Origin: Jeotgalicoccus sp.
GTDB lineage: Bacteria; Bacillota; Bacilli; Staphylococcales; Salinicoccaceae
Reading direction: 5' to 3'
Length of the DNA stretch: 64,000 bases
Assembly: GCA_003513765.1 (NCBI GenBank)
Contig: DONT01000008.1
Span: forward strand, 37,416-101,415
Of this stretch, positions 53,304 to 61,796 are shown in pieces; position 1 is the stretch's first letter; each line of letters begins with the position of its first letter. Position numbers and translations under genes: made by a program. The notes beneath the pieces are model-generated. The model made no database searches. It was not told the origin of the DNA and saw only the letters and a list, made by a program, of their open reading frames with translations.

Positions 53304-53333
53304 GCCGGAACTCTGGAAGTTCCGGCGTTTTTA
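53304..53333 (+). terminator. Intrinsic terminator of recQ
   Basis: Stem GCCGGAACT/AGTTCCGGC (53304-53312, 53318-53326), short loop, then a T-run. Confidence 0.9.
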
Positions 53334-53348
53334 TTTGAGTCGGTGGAT

Positions 53349-53503
53349 TGAACACAGCGACTACCGACTGCTACACAATGAACGGACTTCATAGTAATTT
53401 AGAGAGTTTATCGTAACAATGAACGGTTGTCATAGTGACTTAGCGGTGTTATCGACACAATGAACGGGTTTCATAGTAACTTAAGATTCTATCTCTAAAC
53501 ACC
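53349..53503. repeat. 41-bp-period array D (two clear units, two degenerate)
   Basis: Clear 32-bp units at 53390-53421 and 53431-53462, each CATAGT...ACAATG, with 9-bp spacers; degenerate units flank them (53349-53380 and 53472-53503). Junctions read ATGAACGGACTTCAT, ATGAACGGTTGTCAT and ATGAACGGGTTTCAT. Same 32+9 layout as arrays A-C and E, different arms. Confidence 0.83.
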
Positions 53504-53551
53504 AGCAAAAATCCCCGACTCACAATGAGCCGGGGACCGCATTAATTTATT

Positions 53552-54430
53552 CTATTTTTTTTTCTTACCAACGACTTTAAGTTTTTTCGGGCGGTTCTTC
53601 ATGTACATGTAGTAGCTTGCCGCGAAGATTATAATATAGCCGAGTATGGACAGCATGTCCGGCACTTCATTAAAGACGATAATACTGAACAGTGCTGTAA
53701 ACAGTATTGTGGAATAGAAGAAAATCGATATTTCTTTTGCCGGTGCGTAGCTGTATGCGATTGTCAGTCCGAACTGGCCGACTGCGGCAAATACGCCTGA
53801 CAGTATCAGCATCCAGAACTGGCTTGCTGTCATCGGTTCAAACTGATAAATAAAGAACGGCAGCAGGGCGACTGTTGAGAAGAACGAAAAGTAAAATACG
53901 ACTGTATAAAACTTCTCGCGGCTCCCGAGTATACGGAGCACCGTATAGGCACCGGCTGCGAATACTGCACCGAGCACACCGATGAGCGCAAAGTATGTAT
54001 CACTCGAAAATGATGGTTTAATAATAAAGACAGCACCAACCAGCGCGATAATAATTGAGATTATCTGGAATCTCCGGATGTACTCTTTTAAAAATACAGC
54101 GCAGAGTATGATAGTAAAGAACGGACTTAATTTATTCAAAATATCAGCATCGCTCAGCACCATCCGGTCGATGGTGAAGAAATTCAAGAGCACTCCGATT
54201 AATCCGAGTCCGGATCGGAGCAATAGCCAGCCCTGATTTTCACGTTTCCCGAACAGACTCTCTCTATAGTAGAGAACGAGGCCAAGTGCAATCAGCATAG
54301 AGATAAAGTTTCTGAAGAAAGTCTTTTGCACGGTAGGTAAATCGCCGGAATATTTTACAAAAAGAGACATCAAACTGAATCCAAGTGAAGAAATAATCAG
54401 CGCGATGATACCTTTTACAACATTATTCAT
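53552..54430 (-). CDS. DMT-superfamily transporter (EamA domains)
   Basis: 292-residue, ten-helix transporter with two EamA repeats. Features: ALIISSLGFSLMSLFVKYSG, TFFRNFISMLIALG and the second repeat with AVGQFGLTIAYSYAPAKEIS. Such proteins move metabolites, often amino acids or nucleosides; substrate unknown. The C-terminus is basic (NRPKKLKVVGKKKK). Start: ATG 54430 behind GGAG; three codons upstream were rejected. Confidence 0.84.
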   Translation of the reverse strand: MNNVVKGIIALIISSLGFSLMSLFVKYSGDLPTVQKTFFRNFISMLIALGLVLYYRESLFGKRENQGWLLLRSGLGLIGVLLNFFTIDRMVLSDADILNKLSPFFTIILCAVFLKEYIRRFQIISIIIALVGAVFIIKPSFSSDTYFALIGVLGAVFAAGAYTVLRILGSREKFYTVVFYFSFFSTVALLPFFIYQFEPMTASQFWMLILSGVFAAVGQFGLTIAYSYAPAKEISIFFYSTILFTALFSIIVFNEVPDMLSILGYIIIFAASYYMYMKNRPKKLKVVGKKKK

Positions 54431-54653
54431 TAACAACACTCCAAATTAATTTGTACGATAATTTCATTAATTTCATCAAATAAAAAGGGGAAAAGTTTCG
54501 TCATTTTTTTTATGAAAAACTTTTAGTCATTCCATCACATATCCACCGTGCATTACGGCGTTTTATCATCATTTAATTAGCGTGAAATTTTTAAAGAAGG
54601 CAGTTTTTTACATTGCTAATGGCAGTTTAATATGAGAATATAGAACATGTTCA

Positions 54654-54702
54654 GACATATATATTGTGTCTAAGAAATGTTTCGACCACTACATGTAGTG
54701 GT
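54654..54702 (+). promoter_or_regulatory. Two NrdR boxes upstream of nrdIEF
   Basis: Box 1 GACATATATATTGTGT (54654-54669) and box 2 CCACTACATGTAGTGG (54686-54701, within an 18-bp perfect palindrome 54685-54702). Each matches 12 of 16 positions of ACACwATATaTwGTGT. Their centres are 32 bp apart, the usual spacing of paired NrdR sites. Confidence 0.78.
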
Positions 54703-54799
54703 AGTTGGAAATAAAGCACGTAAAATGCAAGTATTAATAGAGAAACATCAGCATAGAACGTACGTTCTGTTTATGCTATCCTTGAAAGGAGATGACAAA

Positions 54800-55195
54800 G
54801 TGATTATTGCTTATTATTCAATGACAGGTAATATCCGTCGCTTCTTAAATAGTATGGACATTCCAGACACCTTTGAATTATATCAAATATCAGCAGCCAA
54901 TGTCAGAGACAAAATTGATGAGTCATTTATTTTAGTCACACCGACCTACGGCTTTGGAGCTGTACCTGATACTGTTAAAGAATTTTTACGAGTAAACTCT
55001 CACAATCTGTTCGCAGTCGCATCGAGCGGCAACCGGAACTGGGGGCAGAATTTTGCCAGAGCAGGCGAGTATATAAGCAACGATTACAGCGTGCCGCTGT
55101 TAATGAAGTTTGAACTTCACGGAACACCTGATGAGCGTGCACAATTTGTAGTTGAATTAGAAAGGGCAGGGGAATTGCATGAAAGTATTAGATGA
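54800..55195 (+). CDS. nrdI: Flavodoxin-like ribonucleotide reductase assembly protein NrdI
   Basis: 131-residue flavodoxin that helps form the dimanganese-tyrosyl cofactor of NrdF. VIIAYYSMTGNIRRFLN (FMN phosphate site), VTPTYGFGAVPDTVKEFL and SSGNRNWGQNFARAGE are typical. Start: GTG 54800 behind AAAGGAGATG; an open frame from 54677 would run through the NrdR-box region and is rejected. Overlaps nrdE by 17 bp. Confidence 0.92.
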   Translation: MIIAYYSMTGNIRRFLNSMDIPDTFELYQISAANVRDKIDESFILVTPTYGFGAVPDTVKEFLRVNSHNLFAVASSGNRNWGQNFARAGEYISNDYSVPLLMKFELHGTPDERAQFVVELERAGELHESIR

Positions 55196-57284
55196 GAAAA
55201 CATACAATCACGTTGAATTGAATAATGAAGTGACGCAGCGCGACGACAGCGGTTTTTATAAATTAGAGAAAGATCTTGAAGCACTTGAAGTATTTATGGA
55301 GGAAGTCGCAGCGAAGACAATCCATTTTGACTCTGAACTCGAAAGACTGCATTACCTCGTGGACAACGATTTTTATTATGATATATTCCAGGAATACAGC
55401 GAAACGGCTCTTCAGGATATTATCGACCATGCAGATGCAATTGAATTTAACTTCAAAAGCTACATGGCAGCGAGCAAGTTCTTTAAAGATTACACTCTAA
55501 AAACAAACGATAAAAAACAGTATCTGGAAGATTACAGACAGCACGTAGTAATCGTCAGCCTGTACCTTGCAAAGGGTAACATAGAAACTGCAAAACGCTT
55601 TATTACGTCGATGATGGAGCAGCGCTACCAGCCTGCAACACCGACATTCCTAAACGCAGGCCGTGCACGCCGCGGTGAAATGGTTTCATGTTTCCTGCTC
55701 GAAGTTGAAGATTCACTGAACTCAATCAACTATATTGATTCAACTGCAAAACAGTTAAGTAAAATCGGCGGGGGCGTTGCGATTAACTTATCTAAACTGC
55801 GCGCACGCGGTGAAGCAATTAAAGGTATCGAAGGTGTAGCTAAAGGCGTTCTGCCAGTAGCGAAATCACTGGAAGGCGGATTCAGCTATGCAGATCAGCT
55901 TGGCCAGCGTCCAGGTGCCGGAGCTGTTTATTTAAACATCTTCCACTACGACCTGCCTGAATTCCTTGATACTAAAAAAGTAAATGCGGATGAAGATATC
56001 CGTCTGTCGACAATTTCTACGGGTCTTGTTGTACCGTCTAAGTTCTTTGAACTGGCACAGGACAATAAGCCATTCAACTTATTTGCACCGCACACTGTGG
56101 AACGCGAATACGGTATTGCACTGGATGACATGGACATGGATGAAATGTACGATAAATTAGTTGCTAATGATAATGTTAAAAAACGTGAATATGATGCGCG
56201 TGATATGTTAAATACCATCGCACAAACTCAGCTGCAGTCAGGTTATCCGTACTTAATGTTCAAAGATAATGCGAACAAAGTACACCCGTTAGGCGATATC
56301 GGACAAATTAAAATCAGTAACTTATGTACTGAAATTTTCCAGCTGCAGGAAACGTCGGAAATTAACGACTACGGTACGGACGATGTCATTAAACGCGATA
56401 TTTCATGTAACTTAGGTTCTATGAACATTGCTAACGTAATGGATTCGGGCAAAGTGAAGGAAACTGTACACGAAGGAATTGAAGCATTAACACTTGTGAG
56501 TGATGACACGGCAATTGCCAACGCACCAGGCGTTAAGAAAGCAAACGACGAACTGCACTCAGTAGGACTCGGCGCGATGAACCTTCACGGTTACCTCGCT
56601 AAAAATAAAATTTCTTATGAATCAGCTGAAGCAAGAGATTTCGCAAACATCTTCTTTATGATGCTGAACTTCCACTCGATCGAGAAATCGATGGAAATCG
56701 CCAAGGAACGCGGCGTAACATTTAAAGACTTCGAACGTTCAGACTATGCGACAGGTAAATATTTCGAACGTTATGTGTCTGAAGATATTGCACCTGAATT
56801 CGATAAAGTTGCAGAATTATTCTCACACATTAACATTCCGACTAAAGAAGACTGGGCGGAACTTCAGCAAAAAGTTGAAAAGAACGGACTTTATCACGCT
56901 TACCGTTTAGCAATTGCACCGACACAAAGTATTTCATACGTGCAAAATGCAACAAGTTCAGTAATGCCGATCGTTGATACGATTGAGCGCAGAACTTACG
57001 GCAACTCGGAAACATTCTACCCGATGCCATTCCTGTCTAAAGAGACAATGTGGTACTACAAGAGTGCGTTCAATACAGATCAAATGAAATTAATCGATAT
57101 GATTGCAACAATTCAGCAGCACATCGACCAGGGAATCAGTACGATTCTTTACGTAAACTCAGACATCTCTACGAGAGAGCTTGCGAGATATTACATTTAT
57201 GCACACCATAAAGGATTGAAATCACTGTACTATACAAGAAATAAATTACTCAGTGTAGAAGAGTGTACGAGCTGTGCAGTATAA
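55179..57284 (+). CDS. nrdE: Class Ib ribonucleotide reductase alpha subunit
   Basis: 701-residue catalytic subunit reducing ribonucleoside diphosphates. Features: PATPTFLNAGRARRGEMVSC (active-site Cys), SKIGGGVAINLSKLRARG, CNLGSMNIANVMD (second Cys region), PMPFLSKETMWYYKS and the C-terminal redox pair in EECTSCAV. It lacks the N-terminal ATP-cone, as expected for class Ib. ATG lies within the end of nrdI behind GGGGA. Works with NrdF and NrdI. Confidence 0.95.
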   Translation: MKVLDEKTYNHVELNNEVTQRDDSGFYKLEKDLEALEVFMEEVAAKTIHFDSELERLHYLVDNDFYYDIFQEYSETALQDIIDHADAIEFNFKSYMAASKFFKDYTLKTNDKKQYLEDYRQHVVIVSLYLAKGNIETAKRFITSMMEQRYQPATPTFLNAGRARRGEMVSCFLLEVEDSLNSINYIDSTAKQLSKIGGGVAINLSKLRARGEAIKGIEGVAKGVLPVAKSLEGGFSYADQLGQRPGAGAVYLNIFHYDLPEFLDTKKVNADEDIRLSTISTGLVVPSKFFELAQDNKPFNLFAPHTVEREYGIALDDMDMDEMYDKLVANDNVKKREYDARDMLNTIAQTQLQSGYPYLMFKDNANKVHPLGDIGQIKISNLCTEIFQLQETSEINDYGTDDVIKRDISCNLGSMNIANVMDSGKVKETVHEGIEALTLVSDDTAIANAPGVKKANDELHSVGLGAMNLHGYLAKNKISYESAEARDFANIFFMMLNFHSIEKSMEIAKERGVTFKDFERSDYATGKYFERYVSEDIAPEFDKVAELFSHINIPTKEDWAELQQKVEKNGLYHAYRLAIAPTQSISYVQNATSSVMPIVDTIERRTYGNSETFYPMPFLSKETMWYYKSAFNTDQMKLIDMIATIQQHIDQGISTILYVNSDISTRELARYYIYAHHKGLKSLYYTRNKLLSVEECTSCAV

Positions 57285-57297
57285 AGGAGATTAAACA

Positions 57298-58266
57298 ATG
57301 ATTGCAGTTAACTGGAATAAAGAAGATGACATGACAAATGTCTTCTGGCGCCAAAACATCTCACAAATGTGGGTCGAGACAGAGTTTAAAGTGTCGAAGG
57401 ATTTATCATCATGGGCAGGACTATCAGAAGATGAAAAAGATACTTTTAAAAAGGTATTGGCAGGTTTAACAGGCCTCGATACACACCAGGCAGATGACGG
57501 CATGCCGCTGATTATGCTGCATACTCCGAACCTTAGAAAAAAAGCAGTATATTCATTTATGGGAATGATGGAGCAGGTTCACGCGAAATCATACTCACAC
57601 ATCTTTACGACATTACTGCCGACTAAAGAAACAGATGACCTGCTTGATAACTGGGTAATGCAAAATGAGCAGTTAAAATATAAAGCAGACAAAATTGTTA
57701 CAAACTATTATAAACTACTCGATAAAAACCCGTCAGCCTACGATAGATATATGGCGCGTGTATCATCAGTATTCCTCGAGTCGTTTTTGTTCTACTCAGG
57801 ATTCTACTACCCGCTTTATTTAGCAGGTAACGGCCGCATGACGACGAGCGGTGAAATTATCCGTAAGATTCTGTTAGACGAATCGATACATGGTGTATTC
57901 ACTGGTCTTGATGCACAGGAAATGAAGGGCGAACTCACTGCTGAAGAGCAGGAGCGTGCAGACAAAGAAATGTACGTCTTGCTTAATGAGCTATATGAGA
58001 ACGAGGTCATTTATACGAAGAGCCTGTATGACAAGCTTGGTTTGACTGAAGATGTACTGAACTATCTTCAGTACAATGCGAACAAAGCATTAGCAAACTT
58101 AGGCTTTGATCCTTACTTTGAAGAAAAAGGCTTCAATCCGATTATCGAGAACGCTCTCGATACGACGACTAAAAACCATGACTTCTTCAGTGTTAAAGGT
58201 GACGGCTACGTACTTGCCTTAAATGTGGAACCACTGCATGACGAAGACTTTGTCTTTAATGATTAA
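57298..58266 (+). CDS. nrdF: Class Ib ribonucleotide reductase beta subunit
   Basis: 322-residue subunit carrying the tyrosyl radical and metal centre. Features: AVNWNKEDDMTNVFWRQN at the start, EQVHAKSYSHIF with the metal ligands, SFLFYSGFYYPLYLAGNG and RKILLDESIHGVFTG with late Glu/His ligands. The C-terminal LHDEDFVFND is the NrdE-binding tail. AAAGGAGA precedes the ATG, 13 bp after nrdE. Ends at a strong terminator. Confidence 0.95.
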   Translation: MIAVNWNKEDDMTNVFWRQNISQMWVETEFKVSKDLSSWAGLSEDEKDTFKKVLAGLTGLDTHQADDGMPLIMLHTPNLRKKAVYSFMGMMEQVHAKSYSHIFTTLLPTKETDDLLDNWVMQNEQLKYKADKIVTNYYKLLDKNPSAYDRYMARVSSVFLESFLFYSGFYYPLYLAGNGRMTTSGEIIRKILLDESIHGVFTGLDAQEMKGELTAEEQERADKEMYVLLNELYENEVIYTKSLYDKLGLTEDVLNYLQYNANKALANLGFDPYFEEKGFNPIIENALDTTTKNHDFFSVKGDGYVLALNVEPLHDEDFVFND

Positions 58267-58281
58267 TATTATATTATGAAG

Positions 58282-58312
58282 GCACTCCTCTAAACCAGAG
58301 GAGTGCTTTTTT
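58282..58312 (+). terminator. Intrinsic terminator of nrdIEF
   Basis: Perfect stem GCACTCCTCT/AGAGGAGTGC (58282-58291, 58297-58306), 5-nt loop, six T. Confidence 0.93.
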
Positions 58313-58335
58313 GTTTGCCAGGTTTCGGTCAGCTT

Positions 58336-58490
58336 TTCTTCGGGCTGGGAGCCGCGGGATTGGCGTGACCGGGTTTCATGTGTATCCGGAAACTGCAGGG
58401 TTGGCGTGATCGGGTCTCATGTGTATCCGAAAGCCACAGGACTGGCATGAAACCGTCTCATCCGTATCCAAGACAAAACTCGCAGCTTGT
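58336..58490. repeat. 41-bp-period array E (two clear units, two degenerate)
   Basis: Clear 32-bp units 58377-58408 and 58418-58449 (CATGTGTATCCG...GGCGTG or GGCATG), 9-bp spacers, and degenerate units at 58336-58367 and 58459-58490. Junctions GTGACCGGGTTTCAT, GTGATCGGGTCTCAT and ATGAAACCGTCTCAT. More GC-rich than its surroundings. The rest of the gap to 58601 shows only promoter-like AT-rich DNA. Confidence 0.8.
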
Positions 58491-58601
58491 CAGAAAGCAA
58501 CTTTACACTCCGGTCATAAAAATGTCATGACATGGAATTTAAAGTTATCTTCAAATAATGTATGATTATAAAGAGAGATTTTTTGAAATGGGGATACATA
58601 A

Positions 58602-59018
58602 ATGAAAATTAAATCAGGTCTTTTATCAGTTATGCTGCTTGCAGGATTAACTCTTGCAGCTTGCTCGGACGAAGAGGGCGGAGATCACGGCGATATGAAC
58701 CACGACAATCCGTCAAGCGATGAAATCAGATCACTTGAAGTTGATTTACAGACTCCACAAAGTGTTCAGTCAGGCGAAGCTGCTGAATTTACTGCACATG
58801 TTACTTCTAACGAAGAAGACGTAACAGATGCGGACCAGGTAATGTTTGAAGTGTTACAGGGTGAAGAATCGATGGAAATGGTCGAAGTGGAACACACAGA
58901 AAACGGCGAGTATGTATTTGAGTATACGTTCGAAGAACCGGGCGAATACAGTGTCATTGCACACGTTGATGCGTACCAGCTGCACACAATGCCTGAAGAA
59001 TCCGTGACTGTTGAATAA
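58602..59018 (+). CDS. YtkA/FixH-like domain lipoprotein
   Basis: 138-residue acidic lipoprotein; lipobox LAAC with Cys21, then a His/Asp-rich stretch EGGDHGDMNHDN that may bind metal. Residues ~45-138 form an immunoglobulin-like YtkA domain: TPQSVQSGEAAEFTAHVT, VMFEVLQGEESMEMVE, YEYTFEEPGEYSVIAHVDA-like end. Such proteins are linked to copper or oxidase handling in Bacilli, without proof here. GGGGAT precedes the ATG. Confidence 0.78.
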   Translation: MKIKSGLLSVMLLAGLTLAACSDEEGGDHGDMNHDNPSSDEIRSLEVDLQTPQSVQSGEAAEFTAHVTSNEEDVTDADQVMFEVLQGEESMEMVEVEHTENGEYVFEYTFEEPGEYSVIAHVDAYQLHTMPEESVTVE

Positions 59019-59067
59019 TAGTGTATTATTATAGTAATAATACTACGGGCAATTCTAGGAGGATATT

Positions 59068-59739
59068 ATGGATCTAACAAGTAAAACTTATATCGTGTCA
59101 GGTGCAACGACTTCATTAGGCAGAGAAACTGCGCTGGAATTGGCTCAGAATAATGCGAACATTATACTGGCAGGCCTGGAGTACAGCGAACTTGAAGAAG
59201 TGTACGAATCGCTCGCCGACACGCCGGGACAGCATAAAATTGTGCTGCTCGAACAATCTAAAGAAATAGACTGGCTGGATATCGTCAGTGAGATTGAAGC
59301 GAACTACGATTCTTTAAACGGTATTATTTTAGTGCATTCGATTTTTACAGATGATAAAACAGTGTATAACGTCAGCTTTAATGAGTTCAGCGATGTCATG
59401 TATGAGCATGTGTGGGGAACGTATCTTGGAATCCGCACGCTGCGTCCCTTGTTAAAAGTGGAGAACGACGCTAAAATTATTAACGTTATTGAACCGGCAT
59501 TTGAAGAAGTTTTCGAACGCAACTTATACTATACGGTTACAGGCGCGATTGAAGCTTTGACTCATTCAACATCTATTGAACTGCGCCGCGAAGATGTCGA
59601 TGTATATGCACTAAGCTACCGTCCGACATATAAAACAACAGAAGAAGAACGTAAGAATCATAAAGCAATTAAAAAAATTAAAGCAATTTTAGATCACGAT
59701 AAAGATATACCGACAGGCGAAACAATTATTATCAGTTAA
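59068..59739 (+). CDS. SDR-like protein lacking the catalytic lysine
   Basis: 223-residue Rossmann-fold protein of the short-chain dehydrogenase family. The cofactor motif SGATTSLGRETALEL is intact. The usual NAG is ILVHS and the Tyr-x-x-x-Lys motif reads YTVTG (in NLYYTVTGAIEAL), so the catalytic lysine is missing. It may bind NAD(P) without normal dehydrogenase activity. GGAGG precedes the ATG. Between the YtkA-like lipoprotein and the siderophore importer; ends at a terminator. Confidence 0.78.
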   Translation: MDLTSKTYIVSGATTSLGRETALELAQNNANIILAGLEYSELEEVYESLADTPGQHKIVLLEQSKEIDWLDIVSEIEANYDSLNGIILVHSIFTDDKTVYNVSFNEFSDVMYEHVWGTYLGIRTLRPLLKVENDAKIINVIEPAFEEVFERNLYYTVTGAIEALTHSTSIELRREDVDVYALSYRPTYKTTEEERKNHKAIKKIKAILDHDKDIPTGETIIIS

Positions 59740-59751
59740 AATCGTACGGGT

Positions 59752-59780
59752 GAGCTGCCTTTCAGGCAGCTTATTTTTAT
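59752..59780 (+). terminator. Intrinsic terminator
   Basis: Stem GAGCTGCCT/AGGCAGCTT (59752-59760, 59764-59772) with a 3-nt loop and a T-run. Confidence 0.85.
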
Positions 59781-59807
59781 AATAAGAAATTAGTATGTAT
59801 AAAGGGT

Positions 59808-59867
59808 TTGAATTGTAAAATCTGACAGTGTATAATGCATGTATGGTTATCAGTGATAATCATTTTC
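59808..59867 (+). promoter_or_regulatory. Promoter and Fur box of the siderophore importer operon
   Basis: TTGAAT (59808-59813), 17 bp, TATAAT (59831-59836). ATCAGTGATAATCATTTTC (59849-59867) matches 14 of 19 Fur-box positions, including an unbroken GATAATCATT, just after the start of transcription. Predicts repression by Fur when iron is plentiful. Confidence 0.8.
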
Positions 59868-59884
59868 AATTAAGGTGGGAAGAC

Positions 59885-60850
59885 ATGATTCAGAAGTTGT
59901 TTAGGATAGATATTTTAATTTTCCTACTGATCGTTTTATCAATATTTTCTATGTTTGTCGGAGTCAGCCAAATTCATATATCGGATATCTTTGATTTAAC
60001 TGAAAATCAGATGTCTATACTTATACATAGCCGCCTGCCGCGGACAGTGTCAATTATTATCGCAGGTGCATCACTCGCAGTCTGCGGACTTGTGATGCAG
60101 CAGCTGACACGCAACAAATTTGTATCTCCAACGACAGCAGGAACGACAGAGTGGGCACAGCTTGGTATTTTACTCGGGTTAATATTTTTCCCGGCAATCA
60201 GCATGATGGGCAGGCTATTTTTTGCAGTCGCATTGGCACTGCTGGGAACAATGCTGTTCATGAGCATTATTACGCGTATTAAATTTAAAGATGTTATATT
60301 TGTGCCGCTTATCGGTATGATGCTCGGCGGGGTTGTCGCGAGTATCTCGACATTTTTAGCACTGAGAGCGGATATGCTCCAGGCGATTTCCGGCTGGATG
60401 CACGGCAGTTTCTCAACGCTGATATCAGGTAAGTATGAAATATTATATATCAGTATTCCGCTGTTTATTGTCGTATTCCTGTATGCCTCGCAGTTTACAG
60501 TCGCAGGCATGGGTGAAGACTTTTCGACAAACCTTGGAATGAATTATAAGCTTATCGTTAATATAGGGCTGTTTTTAACTGCTGCAATGACCGCAATTGT
60601 CGTTGTTTCAGTTGGTATGCTGCCGTTTCTCGGATTAATCGTTCCGAACATCGTCTCGATATTCCGGGGTGATCATTTGCAGGGCACGCTCACCATAACA
60701 GCCATTACCGGTGCAATATTCGTTATGATCTGTGATATTCTCGGTCGTATCGTTATTGCGCCATATGAAATTTCAGTCGGTCTAATGATTGCTACAATCG
60801 GCAGTGCGATTTTCTTAATCCTCATTTTCAGGAGGGTTAAAAATGCATAA
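59885..60850 (+). CDS. sstA: Siderophore ABC transporter permease (SstA-like)
   Basis: 321-residue FecCD-family permease with about nine membrane helices. Features: RLPRTVSIIIAGASLAVCGLVMQQLTRNKFVSPTTAGT (read as RLPR, GLVMQ and FVSPTTAG motifs) and LPFLGLIVPNIV facing the ATPase. Start: ATG 59885 behind AGGTGGGA; 19 upstream open codons cross the Fur box and are rejected. First gene of a four-gene iron uptake operon, ordered permease, permease, ATPase, binding protein as in Staphylococcus sst. Confidence 0.87.
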   Translation: MIQKLFRIDILIFLLIVLSIFSMFVGVSQIHISDIFDLTENQMSILIHSRLPRTVSIIIAGASLAVCGLVMQQLTRNKFVSPTTAGTTEWAQLGILLGLIFFPAISMMGRLFFAVALALLGTMLFMSIITRIKFKDVIFVPLIGMMLGGVVASISTFLALRADMLQAISGWMHGSFSTLISGKYEILYISIPLFIVVFLYASQFTVAGMGEDFSTNLGMNYKLIVNIGLFLTAAMTAIVVVSVGMLPFLGLIVPNIVSIFRGDHLQGTLTITAITGAIFVMICDILGRIVIAPYEISVGLMIATIGSAIFLILIFRRVKNA

Positions 60851-61796
60851 GAATACTAAAATGATTATATTACTGACAATCTTATCGATTGGGCTGCTCG
60901 CATTCTATACGCTGTACGGTTTAAATCCGGACATTTATTTTTATCAGCTGCCGTCGAGACTTAAACGCATCGTAGCGATAGTAATCGTAGCAGTAGCCAT
61001 CGCCGTTTCTACAGTCATCTTCCAGACGATTGTTAAGAATAGAATTCTAACACCGTCGATTATGGGGCTGGATTCGGTTTACACATTCATTCAGACAGCG
61101 ATTGTATTTTTAGCGGGTGTAAGCTCGCCGCTGTTACTGAACTCGCAGTACAACTACTTTTTAAGTATGGGTGTACTCGTGCTGTTCACACTATTTGTTT
61201 TTAAATTTCTGTTTAGAGTAACTAAAAACAATATATTTCTGCTCTTGTTAATCGGTATCATACTCGGAACGTTCTTTGGGAATTTATCGACGTTTATGCA
61301 GATTTTAATCAGCCCGGAAGATTTCTCGATTTTACAGGGAACACTGTTCGGTTCGTTTAACGCAATCGATGAATCACTGCTCGGGATTACAGGAATTATT
61401 GTTATCATCATGCTGGTGTTCGTCTTTAAAGATTTTCACTCGCTGGATGTATTGTCCCTCGGACGCGATCATGCACTGAATTTAGGCATCAATTATGACC
61501 GTAAAGTATCGTTTCTGCTCATCATCGTGGCGATACTCGTGTCCGTTTCTACGGCACTCGTCGGGCCAATAATGTTTTTAGGACTGCTGGTCGTCAATCT
61601 GGCGCATGAACTGTTAAAAACATTCAGGCATTCATATTTAATACTCGGCACAGCGCTGATCAGCATAATTACGCTGGTCATCGGACAGATGGTCGTGCAG
61701 TTCGTATTCGGGAATAACATTGAATTAAGTGTTATTATTAACTTAGTAGGTGGAGTTTACTTCATTTACTTAATGCTTAGGAGGAATCGTACATGA
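60843..61796 (+). CDS. sstB: Siderophore ABC transporter permease (SstB-like)
   Basis: 317-residue second FecCD-family permease. Features: QLPSRLKRIVAIVIVAVAIA, NRILTPSIMGLDS, and GPIMFLGLLVVNLAHEL for contact with the ATPase. Overlaps the first permease by 8 bp, with AGGAGGG as ribosome site, so translation is coupled. Forms the membrane channel with the first permease. Confidence 0.87.
   Translation: MHKNTKMIILLTILSIGLLAFYTLYGLNPDIYFYQLPSRLKRIVAIVIVAVAIAVSTVIFQTIVKNRILTPSIMGLDSVYTFIQTAIVFLAGVSSPLLLNSQYNYFLSMGVLVLFTLFVFKFLFRVTKNNIFLLLLIGIILGTFFGNLSTFMQILISPEDFSILQGTLFGSFNAIDESLLGITGIIVIIMLVFVFKDFHSLDVLSLGRDHALNLGINYDRKVSFLLIIVAILVSVSTALVGPIMFLGLLVVNLAHELLKTFRHSYLILGTALISIITLVIGQMVVQFVFGNNIELSVIINLVGGVYFIYLMLRRNRT

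Noticed and set aside
54677..54799. N-terminal extension of NrdI
   Set aside because: It would translate the NrdR operator region; GTG 54800 has the proper ribosome site and the flavodoxin N-terminus.
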